Assembly (NCBI GenBank): GCA_009667805.1
Contig: CM019071.1
Span: 49,916,693-49,980,692, forward strand
Origin: Leptobrachium leishanense
Taxonomy: Eukaryota > Chordata > Amphibia > Anura > Megophryidae
Direction of reading: 5' to 3'
DNA: 64,000 nt
How positions within the stretch are numbered: the first letter of the stretch is position 1; each line of letters starts with the position of its first letter. The position numbers and the translations under genes were made by a program. The notes under the pieces are model-generated. The model searched no databases. It was not told where the DNA came from and worked only from the letters and a program-made list of their open reading frames with translations. Shown piece by piece: positions 31,520 to 41,651 of the stretch.

Positions 31520-32397
31520 ACTGTTTATCTGTCACAAAAGTTTTGCTACATCTGCTAAGCCAAACAGGTTACAGAGTGTCTAAAAAAAAGAAAGCACAAA
31601 TATGTAAACAGAGTGTAAAATACCTGGGATTCCAGTTAACAGGTACCAAACGTGCACTAGGGGCAGAAAGGAAAGAAGCAATGTGCCGCATACCCCAACT
31701 AAAGACCAGGAGACAAGTCCGTGAATTCCTGGGAGCTGCAGGCTTCTGCCGCCTGTGGATCCCCAACTTCGCAGAAATTGCCAAGCCGCTTCATCAAGCA
31801 ACCAAGGAAAGAGAATTAGACCCCTTTCATTGGGAAGAAGAGCAAACCGCAGCGTTTCTGAAATTAAAGACTCTGCTGATGGAAGCTCCTGCGCTGGGTC
31901 TGCCAGATCATAGCAAGCCTTTCCAGCTGTTCGTACATGAATATAACCAAACAGCAACAGGAGTATTGGTCCAGACCTTTGGCTCGTGGCTGAGGCCTGT
32001 GGCCTACCTCTCCAAGCAACTCGACCCTGTGGTCTGCGGCCTACCCCCATGCCTGAAAGCAGTGGCTGCCACCGCAATGCTGATAGCAGAAGCAGACAAG
32101 CTGACCCTTGGACAAGTTCTTTATGTCAAGGTGCCCCATGCTGTCAAGGCTCTGCTGGATGTCAAAGGAGGTTACTGGTTTAGCAACAGCCGGATGACGA
32201 AGTACCAAGCCATGATGTGTGAAAATCCACGGGTTCATTTGGACCTCATCGCTACCTTAAACCCTGCTACTTTACTGCCTGACTGTGAAGAGGATCCAAA
32301 TTATGAATGCCTCCAAGTCATGGAAGAAGTGTTCAGTAGCAGGCCAGATTTGAAAGACGTACCCCTAGACAAATACGATCTACAGCTATATGGATGA
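31520..32397 (+). pseudogene. Retroviral pol: reverse transcriptase thumb and connection
   Basis: Open for 284 codons from 31543. KYLGFQLTGTKRAL and FLGAAGFCRLWIPNFAEIA are the thumb-side motifs following the catalytic core; RPVAYLSKQLDPV belongs to the connection region. Length and order match the family, but the upstream catalytic part is deleted between about 31410 and 31520, so this cannot be an active polymerase. Confidence 0.88.
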
Positions 32398-32856
32398 TGG
32401 GAAGGAAGTCTCCGGCTATGCAGTAGTCTCAACAGAAGAAGTTATCAAAGCAAAGCCACTGCCAGGCCATACATCGGCACAACTAGCTGAAATAACAGCT
32501 TTAACCAGAGCCCTTGAAATTTCTGAAGGCAAAAGAGTAAATATCTATATAGATTCCAAATACGCCTTTATGACAGTCTATGCACATGGCGCACTCTACA
32601 AAGAAAGAGGCCTACTCACGTCTTCAGGACAATAAATTAAATATGCTGCAGAAATCACGGCCCTCCTGGAAGCAGTGTGGAAACCAAGTGCTGTCAGCAT
32701 CATGCACTGTCGAGGCCACCAAAAAGGCCGTGATGAAATTCCAAAAGGTAACAGACGCGCGGACCAACCCGCAAAAGCAGCTGCAAAACCGCCACCACCA
32801 ACAGAAGCAGAAGCTCAAGCTAAAGTACTGATCTGCAAGCAAGAGCCTCAATCTTC
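32390..32856 (+). pseudogene. Retroviral pol: RNase H
   Basis: Two frames cover it. SAQLAEITALTRALEISEG and YIDSKYAFMTVYAHG (32390-32635) hold the second and third acidic active-site positions. The later frame has IMHCRGHQKGRDEIPKGNRR and ADQPAKAAA, with the conserved histidine and the final acidic residue. A frameshift near 32625 separates them. It would degrade the RNA strand of the RNA/DNA hybrid. Confidence 0.85.
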
Positions 32857-33303
32857 CATGCCAAATTACGAGTTCTATATGAATTTAAAAAAAAAAAAAA
32901 ATTGAACCCCGGCGAGTTCATTGAAATAATATTGAACAAATGGCAAGATGATTATGAACTGTTAGAACTCAATTATGATTATATCCAATGGTTTTTTCCA
33001 ACTCGAACGCAAGGCCGAAATTTCTACTCTACTCCCCTAAATCCGCAAGAGACATGCCTAATGGTTAACACCTCAGAAGTTCAGCAAAGACTGCGCAGAG
33101 TCTACAAGATGATGCTGAAATTCTTCGGCGTGAAAATAGTGGGGGAGGAGGAAGACAAAGAAATAACTGAAGTTGAACGAGCAGAAAATTGAAATTTCGC
33201 GTCACGTTTTGAAAATTTGACAATCAATTCTCACAATAATCTACGAATCACACGAATACTGCACAGTCTAGGAGAATTTATCTGGGGAAATTATGGAGAA
33301 TTG
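32857..33303 (+). pseudogene. Host-derived OGFr N-terminal domain captured in pol
   Basis: Same strand as pol. PNYEFYMN, then (after an A-run frameshift at 32886-32900) EFIEIILNKWQDDYELLE, YDYIQWFFPTRTQGRNFYS, YKMMLKFFGVKI, and SHNNLRITRILHSLGE are the ordered signature of the opioid growth factor receptor N-terminal domain (OGFr_N family). From 32902 the frame is open past 33300 except for one TGA at 33190-33192. No intron is visible. It sits exactly between RNase H and the integrase zinc-binding domain. This is not a retroviral domain; capture from a host transcript is inference. Confidence 0.85.
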
Positions 33304-33668
33304 GCACGATACAAACCAAAACCAGTGGTGGCTGCACTCCTACCGGCGCCACTGAGCGAATGGACATCTGTGTACTCAGAGAAGAAAAGAAGTGGCTGAC
33401 AGACGAACCCGGAGGGTATGGAGAAGATGGATGGTTCCAGATGGAGAACGGACTAATAGTCCTACCAGCAACACTGGCTCCTGAAATCGTAAGAGCACTT
33501 CACGCAAGTACCCATGGAGGAAGAGAAATGATGGAGCAACAGTTGGAGCCACATTTCTACGTACCAGGATTGTCAGCAATCTGCAAAGCAACAGCTCAGC
33601 AGTGTGTAACATGTGCCAAGAACAACCCGAGAACAGGCCCCAAAGTTCGGGAAAAGTTGAAAGAATGA
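33304..33668 (+). pseudogene. Retroviral pol: integrase zinc-binding domain
   Basis: Frame 33360-33668 has ALHASTHGGREMMEQQLEPH and CKATAQQCVTC, giving the HH-CC zinc-binding domain that starts integrase. The frame then jumps directly to the end of the catalytic core, so the two catalytic aspartates are deleted. The first 60 bp or so link the OGFr segment to pol and are not recognised. Confidence 0.85.
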
Positions 33669-34140
33669 ACCGTACCCTAAAGACTTTGATGTCCAAACTG
33701 TGCCAAGAGACGTCACTAGGCTGGTTGGACTTGCTGCCGATAGTCCTTTTGCACATTAGGTGCAGACCAACCCCCCAATTGAAGCTACGTCCATACGAAC
33801 TTATGTTTGGACAGCCAACCCCTCTGATTAATGGACTAAGGGGGACCTTCGGGCATTGGGAGAAATTAAACTAAATGATCAGGTAGTAATGCTGGGTAAA
33901 TCAATGCAGAAGTTAAATATTTGGGTGGGGGATAATATACCGTATTCTCTGTATCCTTCACTGTATGAGTATTGTCCGGGTGACTCAGTATGGGTAAAAG
34001 AGTGGAAAAATGATCCACTAGGTCCAACATGGAAGGTTTTTATTTTGTCCTGTTATCAACCCCTATAGCAGTAAAGGTTGCCGAGGTGGTCCCGTGGATA
34101 CATCACTCCAGGGTAAAAGCAGCCGCAGCCAGTCCTGAAC
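33645..34140 (+). pseudogene. Retroviral pol: integrase C-terminal part
   Basis: VERMNRTLKTLM holds the region of the catalytic glutamate; then LGWLDLLPIVLLHIRCRP and LRPYELMFGQP follow. The C-terminal DNA-binding part appears as YCPGDSVWVKEW and, one frame over, STPIAVKVAEVVPWIHHSRVK. At least two frameshifts (near 33860 and 34045). The end overlaps the env start. Confidence 0.83.
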
Positions 34141-34144
34141 CAAC

Positions 34145-35152
34145 ATGGAAGGTTGTTACCAACGAGACCAACCCACTGAGGCTGAAGCTGACAAAGACCA
34201 CAGCCATGAGCATCTAAATGATCCTAACCCAGATAATACAGAGGATCAACAAGTGGGTGTTTTGATGGGCACAGGTCCTGACCACCCGCCAACGGGGGAT
34301 ACCCACAGGGTGCTTTTTAGGGGCCCGGCCCCCACCCTTGATTATCCAGAAATGTTCTTTACTTTTGAAATTCCAGTGGGGAGGGATTGGGTTTATGTGA
34401 CTGTAAAAAGAATTGCCCAAGGAATTCTGACACTCGGGGCATTTGTGGTGCTGATTTTATATTTTGCTAATTTGATTTATGGACTCTCGCGTGGAGTATG
34501 CTCTAATTGTACGGGCAATGTGGGGAAAGTGGATATTTCCCATATCTGGAATGGTACGCACCCGGTGATGGAGAACCGTACCATGTGGAGACAAAAACGA
34601 GAGGCGCTATCTGGAACCAACCCAAGAGGACACTTACTTGTGCAATTCAAATATGACTATGCTAAAAAGTCTGGGCAAACTGTATGCTGGGTGTGTAGTA
34701 GACTGCACCCAGAGACAATTTATATACCATTTGCCTCTGTTCCAATGAATTTGAGTATGTTTGTATCAGGGAAAAGACAGAATCAGTCAGTCCCGGGTAC
34801 CCTATATATAGGACCAGTGTATCCACCAGAATGGTGTTTTCAACTAGGACCAGATAAAGAAACAAATAACGAGGGGGGGTTATGTAACTCAAGTCAGTTC
34901 AACTGGACATTATACATTTACATATTCAAAACAGGACAAAAGGCGATTTATTTATATATACGATGCAGGCAACTCACTAGAGACCAAGAGGCGGTGATTG
35001 GGAATGTGACCAATGGGAGGCAGGGTGCAGTGGATATGATGAGACGGCTGAGACATTTTGCGATAGAGATATCAAAGGGAACACTACATTTATTGCTATT
35101 TATAGTGAAAGGAGGATACCAGGTGTGCTGTGAAAGGGTGTGTTACACATAG
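34145..35152 (+). pseudogene. Retroviral env: surface subunit
   Basis: 335 open codons. About 90 polar residues precede a hydrophobic segment (GILTLGAFVVLILYFANLIY, about 93-112) that probably acts as a signal anchor; this pre-signal region is unusually long. NCT, NGT and NRT glycosylation sites follow. CWVC at 181-184 is the CXXC motif of gammaretroviral-type surface subunits. The frame ends at a TAG at 35150-35152 but continues in the same frame downstream. Its role would be receptor binding; here it is interrupted. Confidence 0.85.
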
Positions 35153-35452
35153 GTACCACCAACAATAACGGGAATGTGTTATTTGGCTAAGCTGGTCCCA
35201 ATCCAGAAACTAAGGGGAGAAGACACAAACACAGACACAGAACTACACCCTAGGTACCCACTGGTGTTTGAAAGACCGAAGAGAGAATTGTTTGCGAAGA
35301 TGGATCGAATATGGACATGGTTGCCAGTATGGACTGGATGGGGAGGAGAGATGATGAGGAGATTGAATAGCTATGTCAATCTGATGGATGAGATTCTGAA
35401 TAGGACCAGTATGGATATCCAGCTGTTGAATCTGGAAATGCGTGAGTTATGA
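35153..35452 (+). pseudogene. Retroviral env: cleavage site and start of transmembrane subunit
   Basis: Same frame as 34145-35152. FERPKRELF contains an RPKR furin-type cleavage site. After it comes the start of the transmembrane subunit, with a leucine-rich helix (NLMDEILNRTSMDIQLLN). Stops at TGA 35450-35452 and continues in frame after it. Confidence 0.8.
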
Positions 35453-35455
35453 AAG

Positions 35456-35875
35456 GTGCAAATGATACATGAAATGGCGCTTGAGCAGATCAGTGCGGCC
35501 TTGAATGGATTGTGTGAAATGACAATGCACTATGAATGTTGCACCTTCATCAGAAACACTACACACGAAGTCCCAGACTATTACCAGGTAATTCAAGATC
35601 ATCAGGAGAAGGTAGCACAGTTGCAGGGCACAGCCAGGAGGATTGCTGCCGAAGGCTGGAATCCGCTCCGGGGGTTTGGGGCAATGGGAGAATGGTTTGG
35701 TTCCATCTTGAGATTCATCTCAAAGATTGGATCCATGATACTCATGATAGTGGTGATCTTGATCATAGGGATACTGATATACCGCATAGGGCTATGCATA
35801 TGGCCACTGTGCAAGTCAGCACTGATAATTCCACAGGGTATGTTCCCAGTGAAAGAAACCCCCCTTTTTCAGTAG
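35456..35875 (+). pseudogene. Retroviral env: transmembrane subunit
   Basis: LCEMTMHYECC is the disulphide motif that pairs with the surface CXXC; there are seven residues between the first cysteine and the pair, where six is usual. A hydrophobic span MILMIVVILIIGILIY near the end is the membrane anchor, followed by a short tail ending about 70 bp before the 3' LTR. In the family this subunit drives membrane fusion. Confidence 0.85.
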
Positions 35876-35935
35876 TTTCAGAATAGTGGAGTGTAATGGC
35901 TACAAGTGCCAGGAAAAGATCCTGACACTTGAGCC

Positions 35936-35944
35936 AGGGGGGAA
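35936..35944 (+). promoter_or_regulatory. Retroviral polypurine tract
   Basis: AGGGGGGAA lies immediately before the 3' LTR. Confidence 0.85.
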
Positions 35945-36616
35945 TGAAGTGGAAATAGGCTGGAAGACGGCCGCCATTGTACACAGGCGGCCATCTTGTT
36001 CAGAATATTGGTTCACTTGTATATAACTAGACAGGTTTGTAGCTGAGACTAGAATGAGGTATACGTAGAAATTTAGGAATGCGTTTAGATTAGCAGAAAA
36101 GCAATTAAAGCCTTATGAAAGATCTTTGCTGTTTTTAGCATGGAGAAGTAGATATTCCAAGGTCGTTGGGCCCGTGAAAAGACGAAGGAGTATAGAAGAC
36201 CGGGCCCCAGGCCATCTGAATAAACATAGCCGATAGGGAGGGAGGCACTCCCCGGAGAAAGACAGCACAAACAAATCACAGACTGTCAAACTAACGAGAA
36301 GTGTATCAATTTATAGTTATATGTGGAATGTTCTTTGTGTTCGAATTAATGATGGGAGGTATTAACCCACGTGGGGTGGAATAGAGTGTCATAGGGAGGT
36401 GGGCTAATGGGGATGTACCTAATTATGTATTTGGGGCATAAAACCTCATGTCTCTGTGTAATAGGGGCTCACTCTAAGCGATTCAATCCTGTGTGAGCAC
36501 TTGTGTGACGACACAATAAACTCTTGCCTTTCCTGAAGAGACTCGTGTTTGGACAATCCTTGCTTGTGTCTGGTCCGGCGCCGTTCTGAAAGTGAACCTG
36601 TCTGACTCCGGCTACA
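35945..36616 (+). repeat. Retroviral 3' LTR
   Basis: 672 bp, same length as the 5' LTR, with AATAAA at 36515-36520 and the single difference A at 36463. Followed by ATCC and the right half of H3. Confidence 0.95.
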
Positions 36617-37102
36617 ATCCAATGAATGATAATAAAGAGGGCTGTTACAGAAAAAATAAGTAAACTTAAAAAAAAAAAAAATCGGACTTTTAAAAAATAA
36701 AAAAAATTAAGAAAAATGCTTAAAAAATCTATAAATAAAGAGACTCTTTACTGCAGAATTTTATAATGAACGGTTTATTAGATATTGGATTAAAACGGGA
36801 ATATTTTTAACATTGAAGCCTATGGGATTCTCCTGAATAAACCTGTCGAATTAAACCACCGAATGGCAGGGCATTAGGGGAACCTTTCACTGCTGGTTTG
36901 TGTTCTCTGAATAGCCGAAGCAGTGCTTTTTCATGGGGATTTCACTGCCCTCGAACAGGCACCGTATGTTCAGGAAATTCGCCAGGATTTGGCGAATTGC
37001 CTGCTCTCTGGATAGCCGAATGGCCAGGAAAGGTAACCGAACGCTGATTTTCAGCGTTCGGTTACCTTTCTCAAGCAATTCGGAGCTCTTTGAATAACCC
37101 TG

Positions 37103-38181
37103 TATATATTTTTCTCCCCACCCTCTCTGCTGCCCCAATCTGGCATAATCACTGGGTGACGTGGAGCAGTTTCTTCCACCCCCTCAGCAACAGCTGGGAT
37201 TTTTGAATTTCCCAGCTGCTGGTCACCAGATCGGTCACTATTGATGGCACACACTTAGAGTGCGGCCGACGTCGCCCTCTGAGACCAATCACTGTGGCGT
37301 GCCTTCTCAGAGAGGCAGTCGATGTAAAATATAAATTTCATATTCATATTTACCAAAACACGCATCCCAGAAGATTTCTGTATTCCTTTCTACCTCATAC
37401 AAGGTGTGGCGCAGCACTAGCTAGTGGGAACCAATAAAGACACATACACAAGCGTGTGCAGAGTAATCACTTCAATTTGATGATCCGTGGATTTGGCTTT
37501 ATATAGCATACATACAATGGAGTAACAGTGACCAATCAGTGTACAGATATATTTCCATTTTCTATGTCAGAGTTGGCAGCACAGTCAGCCCAAAGGCACT
37601 TTTTATTACCATATATGAGTTACATTTATCTTTTAGGTTTAGACAAAAACATTCTTTATGCCCATAATCACGGGTCGTAGTATGGTAATAGAAAGGTGAG
37701 GGGGGGGGGACTAAGTCATATCATCCCACATTCCTAAGACTTTCTACAGCAAATAATCGTCAGTTACATTTATTTAAGAAAAGGGCTTATTAACTAAGTG
37801 GTATATTTGGATAATCTTTTATATCTATAGGACAGGGAAATTATTATTTATCATCTGCATATGCCCTTCTGTGTGCCTTTAGCTCTTTGTTAAACCATGA
37901 TTTCCCTGGGTGTGCAGGTTGATGTACATTGCTGGAGCAAGGGATTCCATCTTACTTTCCTTTGTGGAGACAGAAGATGAGATTGGGAACTGTCTGAGAT
38001 ATCCATACTCATGGGGGAGAAAGTGTGAGGAAAACATGGAGTATGGTGCACAGCTTATTTTGTGTTTTGGGGTTTTATTTTACTCTCCTGGCTGCCTCAC
38101 CCCCTGCTCACCTACCTGCTGAGAGATCCTAGAATACAAAAAAGGCAAAGTGTGGCTGCACAATGAAAGCCGGTAGCATGG
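37103..38181. other. No gene seen
   Basis: Unique-looking AT-rich sequence with a short G-run at 37697. No frame or repeat end can be supported. Confidence 0.4.
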
Positions 38182-38435
38182 GCTGGAAGTAGGGATGAGC
38201 TGTTCGGTAGACATGTGCATTCGTTTTAGTACTAAAACGATTTAGTCTGAATTTTGGGATAATTTAGTTTTAGTATGACTCAAGAGAAACGAAACTGCTC
38301 AGTACAAAAAACAAAAGAAACTAAAATAAAATGCACTACATTTTAGTTTCAGTCCTTTTTGTGATATTATATTGATGAGTGAAGGAGACCAGCAATGAAG
38401 AGCGCAACATCGCAACATCCGAAGTTCTGCACCCT

Positions 38436-38612
38436 CCACATGCCAATGCAGGAGGATGTTCTATACAGAGAGGGACATTAATTCAGGAGGATGTTCTATA
38501 TATTATACAGAGAGGGGTATTAATTAATGCAGGTGGATGTTGTATACATTATACAGAGAGGGGTATTAATTAATGCAGGAGGATGTTCTAAACATTATAC
38601 AGAGAGGAGCCT
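38436..38612. repeat. Tandem repeat, about 58-bp units
   Basis: Three to four units containing GCAGGAGGATGTTCTA and ATTATACAGAGAGG, with small length differences. Confidence 0.75.
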
Positions 38613-38629
38613 TTTTTTTTAGCCCTTTA

Positions 38630-39078
38630 GGCTGGGGTCAGACGAGCGTAGTGTTCACGTCCGTGATTGTGCCTAAAAGTACGTCCGTGATAGCATGAAA
38701 GAAAGTCCATTGGAGCCTGACACATGAAGTACGTCCGCACTGAACTGCGGACGCACAACGGCCGCGGCAAACGGACGCAGGTTAGGCAAGAATGTAATAC
38801 TGCTAGAACGGACGTGCGGAGTGCGCCACGTCCACAACGTCTGCATAGCTTTGTGTGTGAGTGATGGAGCGAGGTCAGACGGACTGCATTTATACGTCCA
38901 GCATTTTTGACGGACAGAATGTTTTTTCATTGTAATTTATTTTCCCCTCCTACATCCGTCAAAAAATAACTTCAGTGAAAAAACGGACTGTGTGACCACT
39001 ACTGCGTCATCCGTACTGACGATGTCCGTACTGCACGGACGTACAGTCCGTAGAAATCACGCTCGTCTGACCCCAGCC
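38630..39078. mobile_element. GGC-type Harbinger-like MITE, copy M6
   Basis: Ends GGCTGGGGTCAGACGAGCG and its complement; TTA on both sides (38627-38629, 39079-39081). Close to M1. Confidence 0.82.
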
Positions 39079-39315
39079 TTAAATCCAGTGGCTGTGAGCG
39101 CGGAGATCGGCTGCTTGTTACATTATCTCTCAGTACAATGTATCAGGCTCAGCTGTTACAGTAACTGACTGTAACAGCGCTCAGAGTTTCAGTAAAACAA
39201 GGAAATAATATTGTTTTAACCTCTTACATATAAAAATATTATTTACTAGTTTTACTGAAACTCTGAGCGCTGTGATGAGCAGCAGTCAGTTACTGTAACA
39301 GCTTTGCCTGACACG

Positions 39316-39444
39316 GGGCAGTATTACAATGTTGGTGCTAACTTAACCAGAGCTGTTGTAACTGAAAACCTCCATAGGCTATAATAGCTCTGGGAAGTTT
39401 ACAACAGCTCTGGTTAAGTTAGCACCAGCTATATAATATGGCCC
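39316..39444. mobile_element. GGTGCTAAC foldback element
   Basis: Uninterrupted member: GGTGCTAACTTAACCAGAGC and its inverse, around a short loop with CTATAATAGC. Serves as an empty-site reference for 7587-7889. Confidence 0.75.
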
Positions 39445-40158
39445 ACATTGTGCTGAGAGTGAGAGATGCTTAACAAGAAGCGATCTCAGCCCTCTGAGGA
39501 GCCACTACAATAGTAATTGTATCCACTGGTTTTTGGATGAATGAAATTAGTTTTCATACTAAAGAACTGAAAACGAATTTCTTTAGCAACTAAATAAATT
39601 GCATTTTAGTACTAATGCATTAGTTCAAAACGAAATTTTGTGCTGTGCACATGTCTACTGTTCGGTTCGATCAGTTCGGAGTTCGATTCGAACTTTGGTC
39701 GTTCGAAAGTTCGCGAACTTCGAACTTTTTGGGTGTGTTCGGTTTGAGTTCGCAAAAAAAAGAAATTTTGAAAAAAGTATAGAAAATGCTTAAAAAATAC
39801 TAAAAAAATCTAGAAATAAAGAGACTCTTTACTGCAGAATATTATAAGCAGCGGTTTATTAGATATTGAATAAAAAACTAATGTGTACATGCAAAGATTC
39901 TCACCTCTAAATGACCTATGTTTTTCAAACGGCATAACAACAACAGGTGTTTTAGTCTGGTCTAATGAATTTGATACATTTTATGTAGAATGAAGGTGTG
40001 GTGTCTGCTTCTGTTCTGAGTGAGAAGTGTTAATTTCCCTCCTAAAACTTTCTAATATGCTGCATTTAACTGCTGTGTGAAAAAAATACAAAATTTCCTC
40101 ATTGCCCGCTTTTAACATCTAAAGCAATGTTATTTTTCACCTCGGGATTAAACATTCA

Positions 40159-40664
40159 CAGGGTTATTCAGAGAGCGGTGAAAAGCAGGAGAATAACTGG
40201 AGAAGTGAAAATTCTTGGTCAAAATAGCCAAACCATAAAAATTCTCCCATTTATCTCACTTTCCAAATCGGCTATTTGTTCTAGATTGTTCTCTTCTCCT
40301 GCCAGTTCTCCTGGCTTTCACCTCTCTCTCAGGGTTGTTCAGAGAAAGGTGAAAACCAGGAGAATAGCAGGAAAAAAGAACAATCTGGACCAAATAGCCG
40401 ATTTGGAAAGTGAGATAAATGGGCGAATTTTTCTGGTTTGGCTAATTTGACCTAGAATTTTCCATTCTCCAGTCATTCTCCTGCTCATCACCGTTCTCTG
40501 AATAACCTTGACAGGAACCAACTCCGGAGAATGACTGGAGAAGAGAAAATTCTAGGTCAAAATAGCCCTAACCAGAAAAATTCTCCCATTTTTCTCACTT
40601 TCCAAATCGGCTATTTGGTCTAGAATTTTCCATTCTCCAGTCATTCTCCTGCTTTTCACCGTCA
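40159..40664. mobile_element. Three adjacent Harbinger-like foldbacks
   Basis: Copies at 40159-40329, 40330-40510 and 40511-40664, each with the GGAGAATGACTGGAGAA or GGAGAATA...GGAGAA blocks and TTCTAGGTCAAAATAGCC or its variants. The first lacks its right end and the third lacks its left end, so at least one arose by insertion or slippage within another. Confidence 0.7.
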
Positions 40665-41651
40665 AAAAAAATCACTAAACTTTTTCTGCGTGTCCGAAAA
40701 TGTCTCCTCTTTTCATACAGACTGCCGCCCCAAGAAGTTGTTTATGGATAGATTAAAGGAAAAGCATTTACCGTCATTTGAAATGTCATTTTTTGTTTTT
40801 TACATATTTCTATACATCCTAGAAATCCGCCACTTCACGGGCAGGTTATGGGGACCTCCTAGGCACGATATTTGAAGGAATTTTTCATTTTTATTTTTAA
40901 CCCTTATTTCATGGAAAACTCCCTTTAAAAACGTTGGTTTTTTTAATTTTTGTCCTTGTTTCCTGTCCCCCAGGGCACTACCCGGACCCCCCATACACCT
41001 TTTATGGCAAATATCTAGCATATATGCCCTCTTGGAGGGAACTCTAAAAATCGAACTTTCAGCCCCATTGACTTGTATTGAGTTCGAGTTCGAATTCGAA
41101 CATTTGGAAAGTTCGAGTTCGAATGCGAACCGCACTCGGGGGTGTTCGGCTCATCCCTAGCTGGAAGGTATCCAGGTGCTCTATCAAGGGATCCACAGTC
41201 CCAAAACTACTGACAAGTAGGGATGAGCCGAACACCCCCGAGTTCGGTTCGCATTCGAACTCAAAATTTTCAAAAGTTCGAATTCGACCTCGAACTCAAT
41301 GCAAGTCAATGGGACTCATTAGAGATTTTTAGAGTGTCCCCCAAGAGGGCATATATGCTAGATATTTGCCATAAAAGGTGTATGGGGGTCCGGGTAGTGC
41401 CATGGGGGACAGGAAACAGGGACAAAAATTTAAAAAAAATAAATAATTTTTAAAGGGACAGTGTGTTTTCCATGAAATAAGGGTTAAAAATAAAAACAAA
41501 AAAATCCTTAAAATATCGTGCCTAGGAGGTCCCCATAACCTGCCCGTGAAGTGGCGGGTTTCTAGGATGTATAGAAACAATGTCCGGGTCCGGTAATGCC
41601 CTGGGGGACAGGAAACAAGGACAAAACGTTTTAAAAAAAATAAGTTTTTAA

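Larger units (their letters stand above)
28152..36616 (+). mobile_element. Endogenous retrovirus, full length but defective
   Basis: 8,465-bp provirus with 672-bp LTRs (TG...CA), flanked by ATCC at 28148-28151 and 36617-36620. The 4-bp duplication, the CXXC motif in the surface subunit and the pol arrangement suggest a gammaretrovirus-like or epsilon-like lineage. Most of gag after the matrix, the protease, the catalytic part of reverse transcriptase and the catalytic core of integrase are missing. Between RNase H and integrase lies a host-like OGFr segment. The LTRs differ at one base only, so integration or recent LTR conversion is young. It cannot replicate on its own. Confidence 0.95.
27770..37102. 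mobile_element. Harbinger-like element H3 split by a retrovirus
   Basis: Left part 27770-28151 and right part 36617-37102 align with the left and right parts of H2. The right end is TTTGAATAACCCTG followed by TAT; the left terminal bases are lost. The provirus 28152-36616 sits between, with ATCC duplicated. Confidence 0.8.
38208..39657. mobile_element. hAT-type element nested in hAT-A (hAT-B)
   Basis: Begins TAGACATGTGCATTCG and ends GTGCACATGTCTA; CTGTTCGG is duplicated exactly (38200-38207, 39658-39665). Subterminal arms are TTTTAGTACTAAAACG-like. Inside are a tandem repeat, M6, a TGTTACAGTAACTGACTG foldback (39155-39305) and a GGTGCTAAC element. Confidence 0.88.
38190..41159. mobile_element. 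Large hAT-type foldback element (hAT-A)
   Basis: Begins TAGGGATGAGC and ends GCTCATCCCTA, flanked by GCTGGAAG on both sides (38182-38189, 41160-41167), a perfect 8-bp duplication typical of hAT. Ends are rich in GTTCGAA words. The interior hosts hAT-B (38208-39657) and three Harbinger foldbacks (40159-40664). No transposase. Confidence 0.88.
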
